Shown: positions 58,249 through 64,000 of the stretch, piece after piece
Layout: the number at the start of each line of letters is the position of its first letter
Numbering within the stretch: the stretch's first letter is position 1
Origin: Psychrobacter fulvigenes
Lineage (GTDB): Bacteria > Pseudomonadota > Gammaproteobacteria > Pseudomonadales > Moraxellaceae
Direction of reading: 5' to 3'
DNA: 64,000 nucleotides
Assembly: GCF_904846155.1 (NCBI RefSeq)
Contig: NZ_CAJGZP010000001.1
Location: 1 to 64,000, forward strand
Position numbers and translations under genes: made by a program
The notes under the pieces: generated by a model
What the model was told of the DNA's origin: nothing
Seen by the model: only the letters and a program-made list of their open reading frames with translations
The model's database searches: none

Positions 58249-58382
58249 TATAATTTAGACTATTCTTACGATAATGCACGTTTTTACTTTAAACCATGCT
58301 CGAATTGTTTTTATAGGAAATAAAAAATCCATATAAAACAATTGGTTGGGGATGTTTGAGCGCAATTAACAGGCAGCCAAAA

Positions 58383-58526
58383 CTGGCAAAATGAGCATGC
58401 TCGTTTTGCCAGATTTGAATTGATTGCGGCAATGGAAAAAGTATGGCAGAATCAGGCACTTAAATAATAAATAGAGTAGGGATGCCCAAAGACAAAATGA
58501 GCATGCCTATGAATAAAATGTTAACC
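58383..58526 (+). other. attI-like region of the second integron platform
   Basis: A 30-bp near-perfect palindrome (58383-58412, arms CTGGCAAAA and TTTTGCCAG) contains CAAAATGAGCATGC. The same word recurs directly at 58493-58506, followed by the core GTTAACC at 58520-58526 where dfrA1 joins. Direct repeats ahead of a core site are expected for attI integrase-binding sites. No gene is present in 58249-58540. Confidence 0.65.
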
Positions 58527-58540
58527 TCTGAGGAAGAATT

Positions 58541-59014
58541 GTGAAACTATCACTAATGGTAGCTATATCGAAGAATGGAGTTATCGGGAATGGCCCTGAT
58601 ATTCCATGGAGTGCCAAAGGTGAACAGCTCCTGTTTAAAGCTATTACCTATAACCAATGGCTGTTGGTTGGACGCAAGACTTTTGAATCAATGGGAGCAT
58701 TACCCAACCGAAAGTATGCGGTCGTAACACGTTCAAGTTTTACATCTGACAATGAGAACGTAGTGATCTTTCCATCAATTAAAGATGCTTTAACCAACCT
58801 AAAGAAAATAACGGATCATGTCATTGTTTCAGGTGGTGGGGAGATATACAAAAGCCTGATCGATCAAGTAGATACACTACATATATCTACAATAGACATC
58901 GAGCCGGAAGGTGATGTTTACTTTCCTGAAATCCCCAGCAATTTTAGGCCAGTTTTTACCCAAGACTTCGCCTCTAACATAAATTATAGTTACCAAATCT
59001 GGCAAAAGGGTTAA
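58541..59014 (+). CDS. dfrA1: Trimethoprim-resistant dihydrofolate reductase DfrA1
   Basis: This drug-insensitive DHFR replaces the chromosomal enzyme in folate reduction. The 157-residue protein begins [21 protein letters not shown] with the family [11 protein letters not shown] and [10 protein letters not shown] blocks. It appears to be DfrA1 with Val in place of Leu in ENVVIFPSI, from memory of the reference. It starts with GTG after GAGGAAGA. It lies directly downstream of the IntI2-related platform, as in Tn7, but here inside a class 1 integron. Confidence 0.94.
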   Translation: MKLSLMVAISKNGVIGNGPDIPWSAKGEQLLFKAITYNQWLLVGRKTFESMGALPNRKYAVVTRSSFTSDNENVVIFPSIKDALTNLKKITDHVIVSGGGEIYKSLIDQVDTLHISTIDIEPEGDVYFPEIPSNFRPVFTQDFASNINYSYQIWQKG

Positions 59015-59103
59015 CAAGTGGCAGCAACGGATTCGCAAACCTGTCACGCCTTTTGTACCAAAAGCCGCGCCAGGTTTGCGATCCGCTGTGCCAGGCGTTA
59101 GGG
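59009..59103 (+). other. attC of the dfrA1 cassette
   Basis: It starts GGTTAAC and ends at core GTTAGGG (59097-59103). The long arms GGATTCGCAAACCTG and CAGGTTTGCGATCC are characteristic of the dfrA1 site. Confidence 0.92.
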
Positions 59104-59111
59104 AGAAGTAG

Positions 59112-59894
59112 ATGAAGAGAGTTATTGGTTTATTTTTTCTAATAGTTTCGAACTATGCTTTCGCTACCGAATGGAAAAATAGCTCAGATATTGAGAAACT
59201 TTTTATTGATGCAGAGGTGCGAGGAACCTTCGTTCTATACGACGTAGAAGAAGATACGATCATCGGATTCGACCGGCAGCGCGCGGAAACTCGGTTTATT
59301 CCTGCATCAACTTACAAGATCCCACACACACTTATAGGTCTCGCTGAGAACGCGGTTGAGAATGTAGACCAGGTTTTGCCATACGGCGGAGAAGAACAGC
59401 CCTTTTCCTCGTGGGAGAAAGACATGTCTCTTCGCGACGCCATACCAATTTCAAACGTGCCCGTTTACCAAGGACTTGCTCGGCGAATCACGCTTGACCG
59501 TATGGCTAAAAATCTTGCACTAATAGGGTATGGTAACAATCAGGTAGGCACCGTCGTAGACAAATTTTGGCTGGAAGGGCCATTGACCATTTCTGCGGTG
59601 GAGCAAACAGTCTTTCTAGCGGATTTAGCTCAGAACAAGCTGCCATACACCACCAAAATTCAGGACCAAGTGCGTGAGATAACACGTCTTGAAAATGGCG
59701 ACAATTGGGCACTGCACGGTAAGACTGGTTGGACAGATACGCCTGATCCCGATATCGGATGGTGGGTCGGGTGGGTGGTAAAGCAAGGAAAAGTCTATAG
59801 CTTTGCTTTGAATATCGACATATTGAAAGACTCCGATGCTAAAAAGCGTGTGGAGTTGGGCCGAAAAAGTCTTACCACTTTAGGTATATTATGA
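59112..59894 (+). CDS. bla: Class D (OXA-type) beta-lactamase, divergent
   Basis: This serine beta-lactamase is exported to the periplasm. The 260-residue precursor has a signal peptide (VIGLFFLIVSNYAFA, cleavage near residue 19). It has the active-site STYK (residues about 66-69), SNV (about 114-116), YGN (about 141-143), WLEGPLTISA and KTG followed by WWVGWV. Class D enzymes nearly always have STFK, so Tyr is unusual. I recognise class D but not a named allele; it is not OXA-1, -2, -5, -9, -10, -20 or -48 as I recall them. The cassette has intact recombination sites. Confidence 0.92.
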   Translation: MKRVIGLFFLIVSNYAFATEWKNSSDIEKLFIDAEVRGTFVLYDVEEDTIIGFDRQRAETRFIPASTYKIPHTLIGLAENAVENVDQVLPYGGEEQPFSSWEKDMSLRDAIPISNVPVYQGLARRITLDRMAKNLALIGYGNNQVGTVVDKFWLEGPLTISAVEQTVFLADLAQNKLPYTTKIQDQVREITRLENGDNWALHGKTGWTDTPDPDIGWWVGWVVKQGKVYSFALNIDILKDSDAKKRVELGRKSLTTLGIL

Positions 59895-59901
59895 GAGTTG
59901 T

Positions 59902-59961
59902 CCCTAACAAAAACAGTCAAGGCGACGCCAAAAAACGGCGCGCTTGCTGTTGGCGTTAGAC
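59902..59961 (+). other. attC of the class D beta-lactamase cassette
   Basis: A 60-bp site starts CCCTAAC, complementary to the cassette start GTTAGGG, and ends with core GTTAGAC (59955-59961). CAGTCAAGGCGACGCC pairs imperfectly with the right half. Confidence 0.85.
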
Positions 59962-59989
59962 GGCAAAGGCACAGACCGCGGGATCTCTT

Positions 59990-60622
59990 ATGACCAACTA
60001 CTTTGATAGCCCCTTCAAAGGCAAGCTGCTTTCTGAGCAAGTGAAGAACCCCAATATCAAAGTTGGGCGGTACAGCTATTACTCTGGCTACTATCACGGG
60101 CACTCATTTGATGAATGCGCGCGATACTTGCTTCCAGATCGTGATGACGTTGATAAGTTGATCATCGGTAGTTTCTGCTCTATCGGGAGTGGGGCTTCCT
60201 TTATCATGGCTGGCAATCAGGGGCATCGGTACGACTGGGCATCATCTTTCCCGTTCTTTTATATGCAGGAAGAACCTGCATTCTCAAGCGCACTCGATGC
60301 CTTCCAAAAAGCAGGTAATACTGTCATTGGCAATGACGTTTGGATCGGCTCTGAGGCAATGGTCATGCCCGGAATCAAGATCGGGCACGGTGCGGTGATA
60401 GGCAGCCGCTCGTTGGTGACAAAAGATGTGGAGCCTTACGCTATCGTTGGCGGCAATCCCGCTAAGAAGATTAAGAAACGCTTCACCGATGAGGAAATTT
60501 CATTGCTTCTGGAGATGGAGTGGTGGAATTGGTCACTGGAGAAGATCAAAGCGGCAATGCCCATGCTGTGCTCGTCTAATATTGTTGGCCTGCACAAGTA
60601 TTGGCTCGAGTTTGCCGTCTAA
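59990..60622 (+). CDS. catB3: Type B chloramphenicol acetyltransferase, CatB3-like
   Basis: CatB enzymes are trimeric left-handed beta-helix xenobiotic acetyltransferases that inactivate chloramphenicol. The 210-residue sequence [17 protein letters not shown]... has hexapeptide repeats ([27 protein letters not shown]). As far as I recall it differs from CatB3 at only a few positions (for example Glu in SFDECARYL and Leu in YLLPD). The exact allele needs an alignment. With the cat gene at 47329 it makes two unrelated chloramphenicol-inactivating genes in the island. Confidence 0.92.
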   Translation: MTNYFDSPFKGKLLSEQVKNPNIKVGRYSYYSGYYHGHSFDECARYLLPDRDDVDKLIIGSFCSIGSGASFIMAGNQGHRYDWASSFPFFYMQEEPAFSSALDAFQKAGNTVIGNDVWIGSEAMVMPGIKIGHGAVIGSRSLVTKDVEPYAIVGGNPAKKIKKRFTDEEISLLLEMEWWNWSLEKIKAAMPMLCSSNIVGLHKYWLEFAV

Positions 60623-60676
60623 CAATTCAATCAAGCCGATGCCGCTTCGCGGCACGGCTTATTTCAGGCGTTAGAC
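60617..60676 (+). other. attC of the catB cassette
   Basis: It starts GTCTAAC, contains AAGCCGATGCCGCTTCGCGG and ends with core GTTAGAC at 60670-60676. Confidence 0.9.
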
Positions 60677-60679
60677 ATC

Positions 60680-61477
60680 ATGAGGGAAGCGGTGACCATC
60701 GAAATTTCGAACCAACTATCAGAGGTGCTAAGCGTCATTGAGCGCCATCTGGAATCAACGTTGCTGGCCGTGCATTTGTACGGCTCCGCAGTGGATGGCG
60801 GCCTGAAGCCATACAGCGATATTGATTTGTTGGTTACTGTGGCCGTAAAGCTTGATGAAACGACGCGGCGAGCATTGCTCAATGATCTTATGGAGGCTTC
60901 GGCTTTCCCTGGCGAGAGCGAGACGCTCCGCGCTATAGAAGTCACCCTTGTCGTGCATGACGACATCATCCCGTGGCGTTATCCGGCTAAGCGCGAGCTG
61001 CAATTTGGAGAATGGCAGCGCAATGACATTCTTGCGGGTATCTTCGAGCCAGCCATGATCGACATTGATCTAGCTATCCTGCTTACAAAAGCAAGAGAAC
61101 ATAGCGTTGCCTTGGTAGGTCCGGCAGCGGAGGAATTCTTTGACCCGGTTCCTGAACAGGATCTATTCGAGGCGCTGAGGGAAACCTTGAAGCTATGGAA
61201 CTCGCAGCCCGACTGGGCCGGCGATGAGCGAAATGTAGTGCTTACGTTGTCCCGCATTTGGTACAGCGCAATAACCGGCAAAATCGCGCCGAAGGATGTC
61301 GCTGCCGACTGGGCAATAAAACGCCTACCTGCCCAGTATCAGCCCGTCTTACTTGAAGCTAAGCAAGCTTATCTGGGACAAAAAGAAGATCACTTGGCCT
61401 CACGCGCAGATAAGTTGGAAGAATTTATTCACTTCATGAAAAGCGAGATCACCAAGGTGCTCGGCAATGATGTCTAA
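60680..61477 (+). CDS. aadA: Aminoglycoside 3''-adenylyltransferase AadA (AadA2-related)
   Basis: AadA adenylylates streptomycin and spectinomycin. The 265-residue protein has the nucleotidyltransferase motif LYGSAVDGGLKPYSDIDLLV near residue 33 and the DUF4111 C-terminal domain. From memory, the first about 245 residues follow AadA2. The end reads KLEEFIHFMKSEITKVLGNDV, unlike AadA2 (HLEEFIRFVKGEI) and closer in part to AadA1. It may be one of the numbered hybrid alleles. Last cassette before the 3'-conserved segment. Confidence 0.93.
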   Translation: MREAVTIEISNQLSEVLSVIERHLESTLLAVHLYGSAVDGGLKPYSDIDLLVTVAVKLDETTRRALLNDLMEASAFPGESETLRAIEVTLVVHDDIIPWRYPAKRELQFGEWQRNDILAGIFEPAMIDIDLAILLTKAREHSVALVGPAAEEFFDPVPEQDLFEALRETLKLWNSQPDWAGDERNVVLTLSRIWYSAITGKIAPKDVAADWAIKRLPAQYQPVLLEAKQAYLGQKEDHLASRADKLEEFIHFMKSEITKVLGNDV

Positions 61478-61531
61478 CAATGCGTTCAAGCCGATGCCGC
61501 TTCGCGGCACGACTTAACTTCGGCGTTAGAT
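61472..61531 (+). other. attC of the aadA cassette
   Basis: It runs from GTCTAAC to the core GTTAGAT (61525-61531), which is also the start of the 3'-conserved segment. Confidence 0.92.
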
Positions 61532-61633
61532 GCACTAAGCACATAATTGCTCACAGCCAAACTATCAGGTCAAGTCTGCTTTTATTATTTTTAAGCGTGC
61601 ATAATAAGCCCTACACAAATTGGGAGATATATC

Positions 61634-61981
61634 ATGAAAGGCTGGCTTTTTCTTGTTATCGCAATAGTTGGCGAAGTAATCGCAACATCCGCATTAAAAT
61701 CTAGCGAGGGCTTTACTAAGCTTGCCCCTTCCGCCGTTGTCATAATCGGTTATGGCATCGCATTTTATTTTCTTTCTCTGGTTCTGAAATCCATCCCTGT
61801 CGGTGTTGCTTATGCAGTCTGGTCGGGACTCGGCGTCGTCATAATTACAGCCATTGCCTGGTTGCTTCATGGGCAAAAGCTTGATGCGTGGGGCTTTGTA
61901 GGTATGGGGCTCATAATTGCTGCCTTTTTGCTCGCCCGATCCCCATCGTGGAAGTCGCTGCGGAGGCCGACGCCATGGTGA
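61634..61981 (+). CDS. qacEdelta1: Truncated SMR quaternary ammonium efflux protein QacEdelta1
   Basis: QacE is a four-helix SMR pump for cationic biocides. The 115-residue delta1 form keeps the active Glu14 helix ([20 protein letters not shown]) and most of the four helices. Its end is replaced by [13 protein letters not shown], the standard fusion with the sul1 segment. It overlaps the sul1 start by 7 bp. Confidence 0.97.
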   Translation: MKGWLFLVIAIVGEVIATSALKSSEGFTKLAPSAVVIIGYGIAFYFLSLVLKSIPVGVAYAVWSGLGVVIITAIAWLLHGQKLDAWGFVGMGLIIAAFLLARSPSWKSLRRPTPW

Positions 61982-62814
61982 CGGTGTTCGGCATTCTGAA
62001 TCTCACCGAGGACTCCTTCTTCGATGAGAGCCGGCGGCTAGACCCCGCCGGCGCTGTCACCGCGGCGATCGAAATGCTGCGAGTCGGATCAGACGTCGTG
62101 GATGTCGGACCGGCCGCCAGCCATCCGGACGCGAGGCCTGTATCGCCGGCCGATGAGATCAGACGTATTGCGCCGCTCTTAGACGCCCTGTCCGATCAGA
62201 TGCACCGTGTTTCAATCGACAGCTTCCAACCGGAAACCCAGCGCTATGCGCTCAAGCGCGGCGTGGGCTACCTGAACGATATCCAAGGATTTCCTGACCC
62301 TGCGCTCTATCCCGATATTGCTGAGGCGGACTGCAGGCTGGTGGTTATGCACTCAGCGCAGCGGGATGGCATCGCCACCCGCACCGGTCACCTTCGACCC
62401 GAAGACGCGCTCGACGAGATTGTGCGGTTCTTCGAGGCGCGGGTTTCCGCCTTGCGACGGAGCGGGGTCGCTGCCGACCGGCTCATCCTCGATCCGGGGA
62501 TGGGATTTTTCTTGAGCCCCGCACCGGAAACATCGCTGCACGTGCTGTCGAACCTTCAAAAGCTGAAGTCGGCGTTGGGGCTTCCGCTATTGGTCTCGGT
62601 GTCGCGGAAATCCTTCTTGGGCGCCACCGTTGGCCTTCCTGTAAAGGATCTGGGTCCAGCGAGCCTTGCGGCGGAACTTCACGCGATCGGCAATGGCGCT
62701 GACTACGTCCGCACCCACGCGCCTGGAGATCTGCGAAGCGCAATCACCTTCTCGGAAACCCTCGCGAAATTTCGCAGTCGCGACGCCAGAGACCGAGGGT
62801 TAGATCATGCCTAG
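61975..62814 (+). CDS. sul1: Sulfonamide-resistant dihydropteroate synthase Sul1
   Basis: Sul1 condenses pterin pyrophosphate with p-aminobenzoate and is insensitive to sulfonamides. It has 279 residues from ATG 61975. The DHPS signatures are [18 protein letters not shown] and [19 protein letters not shown]; the C terminus is RDRGLDHA. Upstream in-frame starts from 61888 lie within qacEdelta1 and are not used. Confidence 0.97.
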   Translation: MVTVFGILNLTEDSFFDESRRLDPAGAVTAAIEMLRVGSDVVDVGPAASHPDARPVSPADEIRRIAPLLDALSDQMHRVSIDSFQPETQRYALKRGVGYLNDIQGFPDPALYPDIAEADCRLVVMHSAQRDGIATRTGHLRPEDALDEIVRFFEARVSALRRSGVAADRLILDPGMGFFLSPAPETSLHVLSNLQKLKSALGLPLLVSVSRKSFLGATVGLPVKDLGPASLAAELHAIGNGADYVRTHAPGDLRSAITFSETLAKFRSRDARDRGLDHA

Positions 62815-62941
62815 CATTCACCTTCCGGCCGCCCGCTAGCGGACCCTGGTCAGGTTCCGCGAAGGTGGGCGCAGACATGCTGGGCTCGTCAGGATCAAAC
62901 TGCACTATGAGGCGGCGGTTCATACCGCGCCAGGGGAGCGA

Positions 62942-63442
62942 ATGGACAGCGAGGAGCCTCCGAACGTTCGGGTCGCCTGCTCGGGTGATATCGACGAGGT
63001 TGTGCGGCTGATGCACGACGCTGCGGCGTGGATGTCCGCCAAGGGAACGCCCGCCTGGGACGTCGCGCGGATCGACCGGACATTCGCGGAGACCTTCGTC
63101 CTGAGATCCGAGCTCCTAGTCGCGAGTTGCAGCGACGGCATCGTCGGCTGTTGCACCTTGTCGGCCGAGGATCCCGAGTTCTGGCCCGACGCCCTCAAGG
63201 GGGAGGCCGCATATCTGCACAAGCTCGCGGTGCGACGGACACATGCGGGCCGGGGTGTCAGCTCCGCGCTGATCGAGGCTTGCCGCCATGCCGCGCGAAC
63301 GCAGGGGTGCGCCAAGCTGCGGCTCGACTGCCACCCGAACCTGCGTGGCCTATACGAGCGGCTCGGATTCACCCACGTCGACACTTTCAATCCCGGCTGG
63401 GATCCAACCTTCATCGCAGAACGCCTAGAACTCGAAATCTAA
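62942..63442 (+). CDS. Orf5, GNAT-family acetyltransferase of the 3'-conserved segment
   Basis: The 166-residue protein has the GNAT acetyl-CoA motif (HKLAVRRTHAGRGVSSALIEACRHAAR, residues about 85-115). It corresponds to orf5 found downstream of sul1 in many class 1 integrons. Substrate unknown; it is not known to give resistance. Confidence 0.93.
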   Translation: MDSEEPPNVRVACSGDIDEVVRLMHDAAAWMSAKGTPAWDVARIDRTFAETFVLRSELLVASCSDGIVGCCTLSAEDPEFWPDALKGEAAYLHKLAVRRTHAGRGVSSALIEACRHAARTQGCAKLRLDCHPNLRGLYERLGFTHVDTFNPGWDPTFIAERLELEI

Positions 63443-63764
63443 CGTCCGTTCGGGCATCGAGGTCCATGTCGGGGTGGGACGGGCCCGTGGCTTCAAGATC
63501 ACTTGCAGTCCGACCGCGATGTCTTGGTTGCGCGAGAGGTTGTCGATATCCTCCACTTCCATCATCAACCCTGGATAATGCCGCCGCCGTCATCGCCGCC
63601 GACGCCCGTGCCGGGCTTTTCGGGCCTGTCAGGCTTGCTCGGCCTTCAGCCTGCCTGGGCGAGATCTCCGGCGGACGGATTAACGGCGGAGCTTCGCCGC
63701 CTTTCGTGCGTGTGAAGGCCGAAGATAGTTCTCTCAAAAACATCCGTTTATGAGAGATACCAAA
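63443..63764. other. End of the 3'-conserved segment (orf6 region)
   Basis: This is where orf6 of the 3'-conserved segment lies in integrons. A short plus-strand frame at 63503-63715 may correspond to it, but its coding character is weak and I do not call it a gene. Confidence 0.5.
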
Positions 63765-63916
63765 TGTCATTTTCAGAAGACGACTGCACCAGTTGATTGG
63801 GCGTAATGGCTGTTGTGCAGCCAGCTCCTGACAGTTCAATATCAGAAGTGATCTGCACCAATCTCGACTATGCTCAATACTCGTGTGCACCAAAGCGAGG
63901 TGAGCATGGCGACGGA
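63765..63916. repeat. Inverted IRt fragment of Tn402
   Basis: The 25-bp IRt (starts TGTCATTTTCAGAAGACG, ends GACTGCAC, 63765-63789) is in the same orientation as IRi, so it is reversed relative to an intact integron. Together with the following sequence it spans exactly 152 bp up to IS6100, the length I recall for the In4 fragment. Confidence 0.85.
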
Positions 63917-64000
63917 GGCTCTGTTGCAAAGATTGGCGGCAGTCAGAGGTAGGCTGTCGCTCTGCGCCGATCAGGCGGCTGCTGCGAAATGGTGGTTGAG
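63917..64000. mobile_element. IS6100, left end only
   Basis: It starts with the IS6-family terminal repeat GGCTCTGTTGCAAA, followed by sequence typical of IS6100. The element runs out of the window. IS6100 next to an IRt fragment marks an In4-type integron. Confidence 0.85.

Larger units (their letters stand above)
55007..63916 (+). mobile_element. Class 1 integron, In4-type
   Basis: It comprises the 5'-conserved segment with intI1, Pc and attI1; an array of cassettes; the 3'-conserved segment (qacEdelta1, sul1, orf5); an inverted IRt fragment; and IS6100. Cassette order is aac(6')-Ib', cyclase-like ORF fused to a truncated second integron platform, dfrA1, class D beta-lactamase, catB3-like, aadA. 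Confidence 0.93.
32516..64000. mobile_element. guaA-integrated genomic island with nested elements (right end outside window)
   Basis: From the guaA 3' end on, the DNA is largely GC-rich and of plasmid or transposon type. The island backbone (to about 44.6 kb) has an integrase, AlpA, RepA-RepC with iterons, an IncP-like oriT, TrbJ, EexN, TrbL, an arsenic operon and a resolvase. This arrangement agrees with what I recall of GIsul2-type islands at guaA. ISCR2, an ISCR3-type element, a Tn1721-type segment and a class 1 integron are stacked on its right. No downstream chromosomal gene appears before the window ends, so the right attachment site is not seen. Confidence 0.8.

Overview
The first 32.5 kb look like the origin-proximal chromosome of a Psychrobacter-like gammaproteobacterium (Moraxellaceae). 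The window opens on the dnaA start codon and runs dnaA-dnaN-recF-gyrB. Protein features, AT-leaning codon use and recurring intergenic palindromes fit that genus, but this is inferred from sequence character and not from a search. Five parS or near-parS palindromes lie between 3.4 and 10.6 kb. Further along come two tandem mntP manganese exporters, rlmF, a LysE-type exporter, a crotonase, an AEC carrier, a McrBC type IV restriction pair, a possible structured RNA, a calcium-type P-ATPase, a MalY/PatB lyase, a three-gene glycerol-phosphate-like operon on the minus strand, a BCCT transporter and guaA.

From the 3' end of guaA (about 32.52 kb) to the right edge the DNA is acquired and mostly GC-rich. 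The first layer is an integrative island: a P4-type integrase beside guaA, an AlpA regulator, an IncQ-like repA-repC replicon with three 22-bp iterons, an IncP/RP4-like oriT, an orphan FitA/StbC antitoxin, TrbJ, an EexN-type lipoprotein, TrbL, an arsenic operon (arsR-arsH-arsC-acr3, minus strand) and a ParA-like resolvase. No relaxase or complete transfer system is present in the window. The layout agrees with what I recall of the guaA-targeted island GIsul2, but no sul2 is seen here.

The second layer (44.6-51.3 kb) is a stack of ISCR elements: a complete ISCR2-type element, a low-GC Firmicutes-like fragment (truncated ParB, a small protein, chloramphenicol acetyltransferase, XRE regulator), a 5'-truncated ISCR3-type element on the other strand, and a second ISCR2 copy. 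The second copy is cut by the third layer, a Tn1721-type tnpA-tnpR segment.

The res region of that transposon is interrupted by a class 1 integron (from 55,007). Its order is intI1, attI1, aac(6')-Ib', a nucleotidyl-cyclase-like ORF fused to a truncated IntI2-related integrase with its own LexA box and attI-like region, dfrA1, a divergent class D beta-lactamase, catB3-like, aadA, qacEdelta1, sul1, orf5, then an inverted Tn402 IRt fragment and the start of IS6100 (In4-type end). The cassette promoter is a strong PcH2-type with an extended -10. The predicted resistances are aminoglycosides, trimethoprim, beta-lactams, chloramphenicol (twice), sulfonamides, quaternary ammonium compounds and arsenic.

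The best candidates for something undescribed are three. One is the guaA island read as an IncP hitch-hiker with its own replicon, oriT mimic and three T4SS/exclusion genes. The second is the cyclase-domain cassette spliced to a second integron platform. The third is the multi-hairpin region downstream of mcrC.
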